This document shows positions 43,354-51,973 of a stretch of 64,000 nucleotides of DNA, one piece after another. The first letter of the stretch is position 1; each line of letters starts with the position of its first letter. A program made the position numbers and the translations under genes. This DNA is from Bradyrhizobium sp. LLZ17 (GTDB lineage: Bacteria; Pseudomonadota; Alphaproteobacteria; Rhizobiales; Xanthobacteraceae), in NCBI RefSeq assembly GCF_041200145.1, contig NZ_CP165734.1, positions 496,001-560,000 of the forward strand. Direction: 5' to 3'. The notes beneath the pieces were generated by a model. The model did not search any database. It was not told the origin of the DNA and saw only the letters and a program-made list of their open reading frames with translations.

Positions 43354-43566
43354 CTACCAGTGCACGCTCTGGCTTGGCACAATGAACGCGGTCGTGCTGA
43401 CTGGCGTTGCAAAGCTCGTGGCGAGGTACCAGCCGGAGCCTAGGACGAGCACGAGCAGGGCGACCACGGCGACCATATCGATGGCTCTGGGATCGCAATC
43501 CCTCGGATTAAACCTGGGACGCGCACCAAGCCCGAGGTGAAGATGAGGGCTGATTTTCCAGCGCAT
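43354..43566 (-). CDS. Small membrane protein (70 aa)
   Basis: Cytoplasmic basic segment (MRWKISPHLHLGLGARPRFN), then one membrane helix MVAVVALLVLVLGSGWYLAT, then a short outer tail. Its stop abuts the end of the upstream plus-strand gene, so the two converge with no spacer. GGGAGGAAAC lies 9 bases before the ATG at 43566. The function is unknown. Confidence 0.65.
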   Translation of the reverse strand: MRWKISPHLHLGLGARPRFNPRDCDPRAIDMVAVVALLVLVLGSGWYLATSFATPVSTTAFIVPSQSVHW

Positions 43567-43660
43567 TGTTGTTTCCTCCCTTAGGGAGCATCACAACAAC
43601 GCGAGGCAACAATTCAGGTTCCGGTCAGAGCAGTGATGCGCAAAGCGCCGCAGCATGTGG

Positions 43661-43999
43661 CTAGGATGGGTTGACGCCGCGCCACCGAGCGTAACGCCAG
43701 GGCCGATACCAGCTTGCGCCTGGCGGTGCGGTGAAGGGCACGTTGTCGATTCCGGACGTGCCGAAGGGATTGCAGCGCAACAGGCGCGCCAGCGTCATCC
43801 AGCCGCCGGCCCAAAGTCCAAAGCGCTCGATCGCCTCGTCGCCATAAACGGAGCAAGTCGGCAGGTGCCGGCAGTTGTACCCGACCAGTGGCGAGAGAGT
43901 GTGGCGGTACAGCCAGATTAGCGCACGGCCGAATCTGCGCGGCAGTCGCAGCGTCTCGGCCATCGGACCGGAACCGTGCTCGCAGGTTGAGTGCTTCAT
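43661..43999 (-). CDS. yidD: Membrane protein insertion efficiency factor
   Basis: 112 residues from the ATG at 43999. IWLYRHTLSPLVGYNCRHLP, then TCSVYGDEAIERFGLWAGGW and LARLLRCNPFGTSGIDNVP, are the YidD hallmarks, including the three conserved cysteines (NCR, TCS and RCNP) and the amphipathic first helix. YidD assists YidC/Sec membrane protein insertion. The frame opens further upstream (44077), but the ATG at 43999 follows a better signal. Confidence 0.9.
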   Translation of the reverse strand: MKHSTCEHGSGPMAETLRLPRRFGRALIWLYRHTLSPLVGYNCRHLPTCSVYGDEAIERFGLWAGGWMTLARLLRCNPFGTSGIDNVPFTAPPGASWYRPWRYARWRGVNPS

Positions 44000-44236
44000 G
44001 TGCGCTCTGCCGCCGTCCTGTGCGCCCCGATGTGCAGTTCCCGTGCAGGGAACTGCAAGCTGTTGTTCGTACGCCATATTTTGCCTGCTTTCACGGAGCA
44101 GTGCAGCAAGTACCTATGGACGATCTGTATTCCCCCGGATACCATTTTTGTGACGTCCGTGTGAGACTCAGGGAACATCGGGGCTTGCCTGAATCGGCTC
44201 AGACTTAACCGCTTGGGGCTTGGGGAAGGGACCAGT

Positions 44237-45145
44237 TTGAAACTTCTGAAGTCGCTTAATCTTCGCGGCTGGTTATTGGTGGGAACCGCCGCTTCTGGAG
44301 TCGTGCTGGCTGGCGCCGTCGCGACTTTCGGTTCGTCGGCCCGCGCCGGCGGCTCTCTCGAAGAGCGCAAGCTGCCGATGAAATTTTCCTGGGTCGCCTG
44401 CGAGCCCAACTGCCGCGGCTGGGTCAGCGCGGTCGGCATCATCACCACTGACACGCCGAAGGATTTCGACGATTTTGCTCGCGGGCGGCAGATCGGCGGC
44501 GCGACTGTCGTGCTCGACTCGAGTGGCGGTTCCGTCAACGACGCGATCACGCTCGGTCGGCGCTTTCGCAATCTCGGCCTTTTGACCACGGTCGGCATCA
44601 CGCAGCAGAACCGCGGCGCACAAAGCGCCCGTCCTGCGGTCGCCTCGGACGCTTATTGCAGATCGATGTGCGTGTTCCTGCTGCTGGCCGGCAAGAAGCG
44701 CTACGTGCCGGAAGCCGCGCACGTCCGCGTTCACCAGATCTGGATGGGCGATCGCGCTGACGACGCCAGAGCGGCGAGCTACAGCGCGCAGGACCTGATG
44801 ATTGTGGAGCGCGACATCGGCCGACTCGCCAAATACACCTTTGATATGGGTGGCTCTGGTGACTTGCTGTCGCTCGCGCTCAACGTGCCGCCGTGGGAAG
44901 ACCTGCACGAGCTCGACACAACCGAGCTGAAGCTCACCAACCTCGTGACGACCGATCTGGTGACGGACGTGCTGCCGCATGTGGACGTCGCAGCGCCGGC
45001 GGTGGCGGACCTTGCGCCGAAGACGCAGGCAAGGTTCGGCGAGGAACCGGAGCAGAAGCAGCCTGCCAGGTCGACCAAGACGGCGGAAGCGATGGTACCT
45101 GTCGGAACTGCGCCGGTCGCGCCGGCATCGGCAGCGCAAAAGTAA
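44237..45145 (+). CDS. ClpP-like serine peptidase domain, periplasmic
   Basis: Start TTG at 44237 (GGGGAAGGGA upstream). A signal segment (GWLLVGTAASGVVLAGAVAT) leads to a ClpP/crotonase-type core: ATVVLDSSGGSVNDAITLGR (oxyanion Gly-Gly), SDAYCRSMCVFLLLAGKKRY (catalytic Ser expected in this elbow) and EAAHVRVHQIW (His). Export places it in the periplasm. It may process exported proteins; the substrate is unknown. The tail is disordered and Ala/Pro-rich. Confidence 0.75.
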   Translation: MKLLKSLNLRGWLLVGTAASGVVLAGAVATFGSSARAGGSLEERKLPMKFSWVACEPNCRGWVSAVGIITTDTPKDFDDFARGRQIGGATVVLDSSGGSVNDAITLGRRFRNLGLLTTVGITQQNRGAQSARPAVASDAYCRSMCVFLLLAGKKRYVPEAAHVRVHQIWMGDRADDARAASYSAQDLMIVERDIGRLAKYTFDMGGSGDLLSLALNVPPWEDLHELDTTELKLTNLVTTDLVTDVLPHVDVAAPAVADLAPKTQARFGEEPEQKQPARSTKTAEAMVPVGTAPVAPASAAQK

Positions 45146-45150
45146 AAGCT

Positions 45151-45606
45151 TCAACCCTGCGCCGCAGCCGGCTGCTTGGCCTTGGCCTCGATCTGGCCAA
45201 TGGCATCGACCACGGCATCGAAGGTGAGAAGGGTCGAGGCGTGGCGCGCCTTGTAGTCGCGGACCGGCTCGAGGAACTTAATCTCCTCCCATTTGCCCTC
45301 GGGCGGCGCGCCATTCTCCTTCAGCATCTTGCGAACGGTTTCGCGTAACTCACGGAGTTCGCTCGCAGTCGAGCCGACAACGTGACTTGCCATAATGGAT
45401 GAAGAGGCTTGCCCCAGCGCACAAGCCTTCACGTCGTGGGCGAAATCGGTGACCCTGTCCCCCTCCATCTTGAGATCGACCTTCACGGTCGAGCCGCACA
45501 GTTTGGAATGGGCCGTGGCACTAGCATCGGGGTCCGAAAGCCGACCGAGACGCGGAATATTGCCGGCCAGCTCGATGATGCGCTTGTTGTAGATGTCGTT
45601 CAGCAT
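45151..45606 (-). CDS. NifU-like/SUF iron-sulphur scaffold protein
   Basis: 151 residues from the ATG at 45606. LCGSTVKVDLKMEGDRVTDF and VKACALGQASSSIMASHVVG hold two of the three Cys of the IscU/SufU fold (first in L-C-G, second in A-C-A-L-G-Q). The third expected Cys in the YKARHASTLLTFDAVVDAIG segment is replaced by Ala. Family scaffolds assemble Fe-S clusters; the missing third Cys may be normal for this alphaproteobacterial branch or may indicate a different role. Convergent with the ClpP-like gene. Confidence 0.8.
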   Translation of the reverse strand: MLNDIYNKRIIELAGNIPRLGRLSDPDASATAHSKLCGSTVKVDLKMEGDRVTDFAHDVKACALGQASSSIMASHVVGSTASELRELRETVRKMLKENGAPPEGKWEEIKFLEPVRDYKARHASTLLTFDAVVDAIGQIEAKAKQPAAAQG

Positions 45607-45846
45607 GTGATGGAGTCCAACGCTTCCGGGCGGGATCGGCCTTGGCGGGCGCCGTCCACGGTCCTATATAGGGGCGGAACAGGCGGAAAAACAGTCCAGC
45701 AGTCCGGCGGCGCTGATCCAGAAACACGCGGCGGCCGTTAGAGTTGTAGGGCTTTTCGCCGAGACTATTCTCTTCAGGCGTCCGGCGGGCTTGCCGCCAC
45801 GTCTGCCGGTGACACTCCGGCCGTAAGGCCGTCGAACGGAGTCGAC

Positions 45847-46536
45847 ATGGACGCTACGATCAAATCCATCCGCCCCAGCAAGTCTTCCGACAAGCAGCCC
45901 GAGAGCCGCCCGGCAGAGCTTGATCCGTCCGAATTCCTCGCGGCCGCAGTCCGCGCCGATCAGCCCCGTCCGGCGCGCGCCGAGGCTGAGCAGGCGGTGA
46001 AGACGCTGCTCGCCTATATCGGCGAGAACACCCAGCGTGAGGGCCTGCTCGACACGCCCCGGCGCGTGGTCGAGGCGTTCGACGAGCTCTATCAGGGCTA
46101 TCACCAGTGCCCGGCTGAGGTGCTCGACCGCACCTTCGGCGAGACGGCTGGCTATGACGATTTTGTGCTGGTGCGCGACATCGAATTCACCTCGCAGTGC
46201 GAGCATCACATGATGCCGTTCTACGGCAAGGCGCACATCGCCTATACGCCGGTGGAGCGTGTCGTCGGCCTGTCGAAGCTCGCGCGCCTGACCGATATCT
46301 TCGCCCGCAGGCTCCAGACCCAGGAGCATTTGACGGCGCAGATTGCAGCGGCGATCGACGAGGTCCTCAAACCCCGCGGCGTTGCGGTGCTGATCGAGGC
46401 CGAGCATACCTGCATGTCGGTGCGCGGGGTCGCCAAGCATGGCGCCTCGACGTTCACCAGCCGCTTCACCGGCATGTTCCGCGACAATCCGGCGGAGCAG
46501 GCCCGCTTCCTGTCCTTGGTGCGGGGCACGCGCTGA
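45847..46536 (+). CDS. folE: GTP cyclohydrolase I
   Basis: 229 residues. The zinc-binding residues are present: [20 protein letters not shown] and [38 protein letters not shown] and the end ([18 protein letters not shown]) are typical. The enzyme makes 7,8-dihydroneopterin triphosphate for folate (and queuosine) synthesis. An N-terminal extension of about 40 residues ([20 protein letters not shown]) is longer than in E. coli. It is followed directly by hisI. Confidence 0.95.
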   Translation: MDATIKSIRPSKSSDKQPESRPAELDPSEFLAAAVRADQPRPARAEAEQAVKTLLAYIGENTQREGLLDTPRRVVEAFDELYQGYHQCPAEVLDRTFGETAGYDDFVLVRDIEFTSQCEHHMMPFYGKAHIAYTPVERVVGLSKLARLTDIFARRLQTQEHLTAQIAAAIDEVLKPRGVAVLIEAEHTCMSVRGVAKHGASTFTSRFTGMFRDNPAEQARFLSLVRGTR

Positions 46537-46559
46537 CCTCGCGAACGCGTTTGGCGAGG

Positions 46560-46987
46560 ATGACCGTGTCCGCTCACTCTCATGAGATCGAGGAAGGTCT
46601 AACTTTCCTTCCCAACTTCGATGCTGCCGGCCTCGTGACCTGCGTTGCGACCGACGTCGCCACCGGCGACGTGCTGATGGTCGCTCACATGAACAGCGAG
46701 GCGCTGCACAAGACCATTGCGACCGGGGAAGCCTGGTACTTCAGCCGTTCGCGCAACGTCTTGTGGCGAAAAGGTGAGACCTCGGGTCGGACTCAGCGCG
46801 TGGTCGAGATCCGCACCGATTGCGATCAGGACGCGGTCTGGCTTCGCGTCGAGCAGATCGGCGCGGCCTGCCACACCGGACGCCGGTCCTGCTTCTACCG
46901 CAAGATCGAGGCGGGGGGGGCGGCGCCAAGCTCGTCTTCGTCGATGCCGAGCGACTGTTCGATCCCAGCGACGTTTACAGGAAGTAG
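46560..46987 (+). CDS. hisI: Phosphoribosyl-AMP cyclohydrolase, frame broken at a G tract
   Basis: ATG at 46560. The first 118 residues hold the whole enzyme core ([70 protein letters not shown]), including the metal and catalytic cysteines, for histidine biosynthesis step 3. At the 8-G run (46913-46920) the normal C-terminus ([18 protein letters not shown] to TAG 46985-46987) is in another frame. One more G would restore it; as read, translation runs on to 47093. Either an assembly error or a recent frameshift that spares the catalytic part. Confidence 0.85.
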
Positions 46988-46993
46988 CAGCCA

Positions 46994-47093
46994 TCATTCC
47001 GGGGCGTGCGAAGCGCGAGCCCGGAATCCATTCTGCGGCACCATCTGCGGTCAGATGGATTCGGGCTCATCGCTGCGCGATGCCCCGGAATGA
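46994..47093. repeat. Palindromic repeat (TCATTCCGGGGC type)
   Basis: TCATTCCGGGGC and GCCCCGGAATGA are perfect 12-bp arms. Further in, GAAGCGCGAGCCCGGAATCC pairs roughly with GGATTCGGGCTC...GCGCGATG. This arrangement is a familiar Bradyrhizobium palindrome (recalled). It begins 6 bases after the hisI stop and may act as a terminator. Confidence 0.75.
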
Positions 47094-47119
47094 CTCGGGG
47101 AGGGGATCAACCCCAGAAT

Positions 47120-47134
47120 TTAACCCCGCATTAA
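47120..47134. promoter_or_regulatory. CtrA-type site upstream of the transglycosylase gene
   Basis: TTAA CCCCGCA TTAA, followed by CC, is an exact TTAA-N7-TTAACC match to the CtrA box. It is 80 bases before the ATG at 47215, a normal promoter distance. This supports cell-cycle control of the transglycosylase, an enzyme class often under CtrA. Inference only. Confidence 0.5.
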
Positions 47135-47214
47135 CCATAACTGTCCCACGGTGGGACGACAGGGCGTCCGAATTGCCGGCGCCGTTCAACGCCGCGCGGG
47201 GCGGGCACTCCATC

Positions 47215-48240
47215 ATGTCGGTCGACAATTCCAGTGCCATGCAGACGGCCGCGACCGAAGGCTCGAAGCGCGTCGCTGGCGCCATCAAGCAGGCCTCGAG
47301 CCAGACCGGCGTCAGCTTCGAATACATGCTGACCACCGCGAAGATGGAATCGGACTTTGATCCGAGCGCCGGTGCCACCACCTCGTCCGCCCATGGGCTC
47401 TACCAGTTCATCGACCAGACCTGGCTCGGCACGGTCAAGGAGGCGGGCACCCAGCTCGGCTATGGCAGCTATTCCGACGCCATCAGCAAGACATCCTCAG
47501 GGACCTACACCGTCGACGATCCCACGATGAAGCGGTCGATCCTGAAGCTGCGTGATGATCCCGAGGCCGCCTCGAGCATGGCCGCGGCGTTGACGCAGTC
47601 CAACAGTTTCAAGCTGACCGGGCTTCTTGGCCGCAGGCCGAGCGACAGCGAACTCTACATGGCGCATTTCATGGGTGTCGGCGGTGCCGCGAAACTGATC
47701 GCCAATGCCGAGGACAATCCGCAAGCAGTCGGCGCCCGGCTGTTTCCGAATGCGGCGTCAGCCAACCGCTCGATCTTCTATGCCAAAGACGGCCGTGCGC
47801 GCAGCGTCTCCGAAGTCTATTCGGTGTTGAACGCCCGCTATGCGAGCGCCGCGAATGCGAAATCGACCCGCAGCGCGATGGCAATGTATGGCGACACGCC
47901 GTCGACGACGCAGGTCGCGAGCGCAAATGGCGTGCAACCCTCCGCGCCCTTGATCAATGGCGCTGCCTATCTCCAGACCTTCCCGGACACGCGCTCGGTG
48001 GCGCCCGTCAGCGCAACCTCGACGACGACCGTCGCCGACAATGCGCCGGGCACGCCGGTGTTTCGCTCGATCTATCAGCCCGCCGAAGCCACGCAGCCGG
48101 TCTCGACGACGGTGCAGAAATTGTGGGGCAACAACGCCTCGCTCACCTCGGTCGCGTCAGCGACCTCGGCGACGCCCGACGTGCGGCCGCCGCAGCCGCT
48201 CGATCTGTTCAGCGATCGCACCGGCACGTTCTCGAGCTAA
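47215..48240 (+). CDS. Lytic transglycosylase (SLT) domain protein
   Basis: 341 residues from the ATG at 47215 (a GTG at 47150 is an alternative). SFEYMLTTAKMESDFDPSAG holds the catalytic Glu of the SLT goose-lysozyme fold, then AHGLYQFIDQTWLGTVKEAG and LYMAHFMGVGGAAKLIANAE. These cleave peptidoglycan; the tail is long, disordered and Ser/Thr/Ala-rich. No signal peptide is apparent, so it may be secreted by another route (flagellar-type transglycosylases are) or start earlier. A CtrA-type site lies upstream. Confidence 0.8.
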   Translation: MSVDNSSAMQTAATEGSKRVAGAIKQASSQTGVSFEYMLTTAKMESDFDPSAGATTSSAHGLYQFIDQTWLGTVKEAGTQLGYGSYSDAISKTSSGTYTVDDPTMKRSILKLRDDPEAASSMAAALTQSNSFKLTGLLGRRPSDSELYMAHFMGVGGAAKLIANAEDNPQAVGARLFPNAASANRSIFYAKDGRARSVSEVYSVLNARYASAANAKSTRSAMAMYGDTPSTTQVASANGVQPSAPLINGAAYLQTFPDTRSVAPVSATSTTTVADNAPGTPVFRSIYQPAEATQPVSTTVQKLWGNNASLTSVASATSATPDVRPPQPLDLFSDRTGTFSS

Positions 48241-48396
48241 CGTGCTGTCACACGGCGAGAGCGCTTCCCGTCCTTAACAAAACGTCAATAATACCAGCCA
48301 GTTATGGTGAACGCTTTATTAAGCGTCGTGGTTTATTTTGTGTCGCAGGTGACAAGCCGTCACCGCTTCGTCTTCGTAGCGTAAGCCGGAAGCAGC

Positions 48397-49572
48397 ATGA
48401 TCGTTCGGCAGTTCATCAATTGGATCAGGACCGCGTCCGCCGGTGAGCGGGCCGAGGCGACGCGGGCATTGGCCCGGGCCTGGCTGATCTCGGACCTGTC
48501 CCATGACGACCGCGTCGCGGCCGAGGGCGCGCTGCTGATGCTGCTCGACGATCCGTCGCCCCTGGTGCGACAGGCGATGGCGGAGGCTTTTGCGCGCAGC
48601 ACGGACGCGCCCGCGGCGATCGTGCGGGCGCTGTCGGCCGACCAGCCGTCCGTCGCGCTTCCCGTGCTCGAACATTCGCCGCTGCTGATCGATGCGGACC
48701 TCGTCGACATCGTCGCGACCGGCAATGACGAGGTCCAGTGCGCCGTTGCCCGCCGTGTCGCGCTGCCGGCTTCCGTCTGTGCCGCGATCGCCGAAGTTGG
48801 CTGTGCAGCGGCCGCCCTCGAGCTGATTGAAAATTCCTGCGCCGAGCTCGCACCGTTCTCCTGGAATCGCATCGTCGAGCGTCACGGCCATCTCGCCGCG
48901 ATCCGCGAGGCGATGCTGGTGCTGGAAGATCTGCCGGCGGCGACGCGGGCCGCACTGGTGGCAAAGCTCTCCGAGACACTGGCGCAGTTCGTCGTGGCGC
49001 GGAACTGGCTGAGCCCTGACCGCGCCGACCGCATGACGATCGAGGCGCGTGACCGCTCCACCATGAACATTGCGGCGCGCTCGCGCGGCGAAGACATGCA
49101 GGATCTGGTGCGGCATCTCCGTATCACGGGCCAGCTCACCGCGGGCTTGATCCTGCGCGCGCTGCTGTCGAGCAATCTCGAATTGTTCGACGCCGCACTC
49201 GCCGACCTGGCCGATCTGCCGCTGGCGCGCGTCTCCGCGCTACTGCACGATCGCGGCGGCAATAGCCTGTACGCGCTGCTGCGCCGCGCTGGGCTTCCCG
49301 AGGCGACGTACGCGGCCTTCCGGGTCGCGCTCGATGCCTGCCACGAGCAGGGCTTTGTCGATACCGACGGCAGTGCGGCCCGACTGCACCGGCGCATGGT
49401 CGAGCGTGTGCTCACCCATTGCGAGACCGATCGTGGCGCCACCGAGCCGCTGATGGTCCTGTTGCGCCGCTTCGCCACCGAGTCCGCGCGCGAAGAGGCG
49501 AGACTGTTCTGCGACGAACTGGTGGCGGATGATGCGATCGATCCGATGTATGAGGATCTGATCGCGGCATAG
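48397..49572 (+). CDS. DUF2336 domain protein
   Basis: 391 residues. Helical repeats such as LMLLDDPSPLVRQAMAEAFA and VARRVALPASVCAAIAEVGC match DUF2336 (PF10098), a HEAT-like alphaproteobacterial family. DUF2336 proteins are often found near cell-cycle or motility genes, which fits the Hpt/response-regulator pair that follows; their biochemistry is unknown. The start ATG at 48397 has only a weak ribosome-binding site. Confidence 0.8.
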   Translation: MIVRQFINWIRTASAGERAEATRALARAWLISDLSHDDRVAAEGALLMLLDDPSPLVRQAMAEAFARSTDAPAAIVRALSADQPSVALPVLEHSPLLIDADLVDIVATGNDEVQCAVARRVALPASVCAAIAEVGCAAAALELIENSCAELAPFSWNRIVERHGHLAAIREAMLVLEDLPAATRAALVAKLSETLAQFVVARNWLSPDRADRMTIEARDRSTMNIAARSRGEDMQDLVRHLRITGQLTAGLILRALLSSNLELFDAALADLADLPLARVSALLHDRGGNSLYALLRRAGLPEATYAAFRVALDACHEQGFVDTDGSAARLHRRMVERVLTHCETDRGATEPLMVLLRRFATESAREEARLFCDELVADDAIDPMYEDLIAA

Positions 49573-49596
49573 TTCGAGGTCGGTCCCGCAAACTCC

Positions 49597-49673
49597 GTCA
49601 TTGCGAGCGCAGCGAAGCAATCCAGAATCCTCCGTGGAGACAGTCTGGATGGCTTCGCTGCGCTCGCAATGAC
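49597..49673. repeat. REP-like palindrome, copy 2
   Basis: The arms GTCATTGCGAGCGCAGCGAA and the complementary TTCGCTGCGCTCGCAATGAC match those at 34148-34226; the loop is different. It lies between DUF2336 and the end of the Hpt gene, so it could terminate both. Confidence 0.85.
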
Positions 49674-49696
49674 GAGAGGGGGAAAGAGTTGAGCCC

Positions 49697-50275
49697 TTAC
49701 TCCGCCGGCACGATGCTCGACGCCATGATCACCTCGAGATGCTCGGGGCGATCGCGATTGACGTCGGCCAGATAGTCGTCGGCGACCTTGCGCAGGCGGC
49801 GGCTCAGCTCGGCAGAGACGCTGACGCTATCGAGCTTGGTGTTCTCGTGCACGATGGCCAGGATGGCGTTGATGTGGTGTGTGAACAGCTCGGCCGGCAC
49901 TCTCTCGAGATCCGGCGCGTGCTCGATGACGCGGCACAGGCTCTCGGCAACTCCCGCCGCCGCAGGAAAGCCGAATGTTGCGGCGTCGCCCTTGATGTCG
50001 TGCGCGGCGCGGAACAGCTCGTCGCGCCTCTCCTTGGTGAAGCCGTCGTTGCGTATCGCCACGTAGGCGGCTGACAGCCGGTTGACCTCGGTCGCCATCC
50101 AGTCCTTGAACTCGCCGGACAGGCCTGCCAACGCCTGCTCGGCGCGACCGACCGGATCGTCCATATCCTTTTCCTCGACCCGGCGCAGTACCTTCCGCAG
50201 CGGATTGGGCTGTGTGATCAATTGGTGCGTGGCGAAGGCCTTGACCTCGATGTCCCGTCCACTGTTCTTCGCCAT
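49697..50275 (-). CDS. Hpt domain protein
   Basis: 192 residues from the ATG at 50275. FRAAHDIKGDAATFGFPAAA is the histidine phosphotransfer motif (phospho-His in AHDIKG) inside a four-helix bundle. The N-terminal 70 residues are a linker. It follows the response regulator by 31 bp on the same strand, so the two should form a phosphorelay: the Hpt passes a phosphate to or from the receiver. The kinase is not in the window. Confidence 0.85.
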   Translation of the reverse strand: MAKNSGRDIEVKAFATHQLITQPNPLRKVLRRVEEKDMDDPVGRAEQALAGLSGEFKDWMATEVNRLSAAYVAIRNDGFTKERRDELFRAAHDIKGDAATFGFPAAAGVAESLCRVIEHAPDLERVPAELFTHHINAILAIVHENTKLDSVSVSAELSRRLRKVADDYLADVNRDRPEHLEVIMASSIVPAE

Positions 50276-50306
50276 TGGTAGTTGCCTCGTCGCTGAAGAC
50301 GTTGCG

Positions 50307-50852
50307 CTAGATGGAGGAGCGGGCCTTGTCGAGCAGCGAAGGCTGCTGGAGCACCTCGTGCTTTTCGCCGACGCGGCGCTCGGGTCCCATATAGGCAGTA
50401 TTGGTGTTGCGGCGCCGGTCCGGCCCGAAATAGGTCTTGGTCTTGATGAAGGGCCGGGGACTGGCGACCACGTTGAGGATGCGTTGGTAAAGGCCCTTGG
50501 CCGAAATCGGCTTGGCCAGGAATTCGGTGACACCGGCATCGCGCGCAACCGTGACGCGGCGCTTCTCGGAATGACCCGTCAGCATGATGATCGGCGCGTA
50601 AGGGTTGCCCTTGGAGTCCGGCTGCCGGATCATCTGCGCGAGCTCCAGCCCGTCGAAGATCGGCATCGCCCAATCGGTGATGACGATGTCGGGGACGTAG
50701 TGGCTGTACATTTCGAGCGCAGTGGCACCGTCCTCGGCCTCGTAGACTTCGCGCGCGCCGAACGAATGCAGCAGCGTCCGCAGAATGCGCCGCATGTGCG
50801 GGTTGTCGTCGCAGACGAGGAAACGGAGCTTGTTGAAGTCGATGCGGAACAT
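50307..50852 (-). CDS. Single-domain response regulator
   Basis: 181 residues. Receiver residues are all there: FLVCDDNPHMRRIL (acidic pair), VITDWAMPIFDGLEL (phospho-Asp), IIMLTGHSEK (Thr) and EFLAKPISAKG (Lys). After residue 130 comes a disordered tail (SPRPFIKTKTYFGPDRRRNT), a pattern typical of rhizobial CheY-like proteins with GPxRR motifs. There is no output domain. Its promoter region holds the dyad at 50878-50910. Confidence 0.9.
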   Translation of the reverse strand: MFRIDFNKLRFLVCDDNPHMRRILRTLLHSFGAREVYEAEDGATALEMYSHYVPDIVITDWAMPIFDGLELAQMIRQPDSKGNPYAPIIMLTGHSEKRRVTVARDAGVTEFLAKPISAKGLYQRILNVVASPRPFIKTKTYFGPDRRRNTNTAYMGPERRVGEKHEVLQQPSLLDKARSSI

Positions 50853-50877
50853 GACGCCTGGGCCAGAGCGGTCAACC

Positions 50878-50910
50878 TTCGTTAACCATATCGTGCCGAG
50901 GGTTAACGAA
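50878..50910 (-). promoter_or_regulatory. TTAACC inverted repeat upstream of response regulator
   Basis: TTCGTTAACC and GGTTAACGAA are perfect inverted arms 13 bases apart, 26 bases before the response-regulator start. Each arm contains TTAACC, half of a CtrA box, but the spacing differs from TTAA-N7-TTAA. It may bind a dimeric regulator. Confidence 0.4.
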
Positions 50911-50950
50911 GCGTTGCGACCGGGACGTCCCGCCGCGCCGTGCAGGCAGC

Positions 50951-51729
50951 TCAGGAGCCGAACTGCTCCCGCAGGATGCGCTCTTCCAGGCTGTGGCCAG
51001 GATCGAACAGCATGTGCATCGAGATGGTCTTGTCGGTGAGCACTTCGACGCGGCGGACGTCGCGGACCTCATCATGGTCGGCCACCGCGGCGACCGGCCG
51101 CTTCTCGTCTTCCAGCACCTCGATCACGACGTAGGCAGTGTTGGGCAAAAGGGCGCCGCGCCAGCGTCGGGGGCGAAAGGCGCTGATCGGGTCAGTGCGA
51201 GGAGCGCGGCGTTGATCGGCAGGATCGGTCCCTGCGCGGACAGATTGTAGGCGGTCGAGCCGGCCGGCGTCGCCACCATGATGCCGTCGGCCATCAACTC
51301 GGGCATGCGCTCGCGCTCGTCGATCACGATCCGCAAGCGCGCCACCTGATAGGTCTGACGGAACAGCGCGACCTCGTTGATGGCATGATGCAGATAGACG
51401 CGGTCGTTGACGTCGGTCGCGCGCATCAGGAGCGGGTTGATCTCGGATTCCTGCGCCGCCTCGAGCCGGGCGCGCAGATCGATGGTCGAGTACTCGTTCA
51501 TCAGAAAGCCGACAGTCCCGCGGTGCATGCCATAGATCGGCTTTCCCGAGTGCATGTGCTGGTGCAGCGTCTGGAGCATGAGCCCGTCGCCGCCGAGCGC
51601 CACCACGACGTCAGCCTCCTTCGGGTCGCAATTGCCGTAGCTTTGGGTGAGCTGGGTCAAGGCGACCTGCGCTTCGCTGCTCGAGCTGGCGACGAAGGCG
51701 ATCCGGTCGTATCGCGATGGCTTGGTCAT
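50951..51729 (-). CDS. nadK: NAD kinase, frame broken by one missing base
   Basis: Starts at the ATG at 51729. [20 protein letters not shown] is the GGDG motif, then [28 protein letters not shown] and [20 protein letters not shown], completing the catalytic core. At about 51189-51191 one C is lacking (on the coding strand), so the proper end ([20 protein letters not shown] to REQFGS, stop at 50951) is in another frame. NadK makes NADP+ and is usually essential, so an assembly error is likelier than a real lesion. Full length would be 259 residues. Confidence 0.85.
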
Positions 51730-51973
51730 GGCTTCCGGGGCAGGGCCGCTGGCTCGAGAAAGTTCCGCCGAGGTCGTCTATACGACCTGGGCCGGCATTG
51801 TCGAGGATGACCGTCCGGCAAGGCAAACGCGGGCGTCTCGGCTTGGGGCAAAAGCCGGACGGATCGGACGCGGAAAGCCCGCCCGGGGCCTCTGATCCCC
51901 CAAACCGTCGCAATTTGCGGCTAGAATTGCGGCCATGCTGATCTGCGAGCGCCGCGGCGCAGGGAGAATAGTC

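Noticed and set aside
43996..44601. 201-codon minus-strand frame across the yidD/ClpP-like divergent region
   Set aside because: Shadow of the ClpP-like gene; no domain and poor composition.
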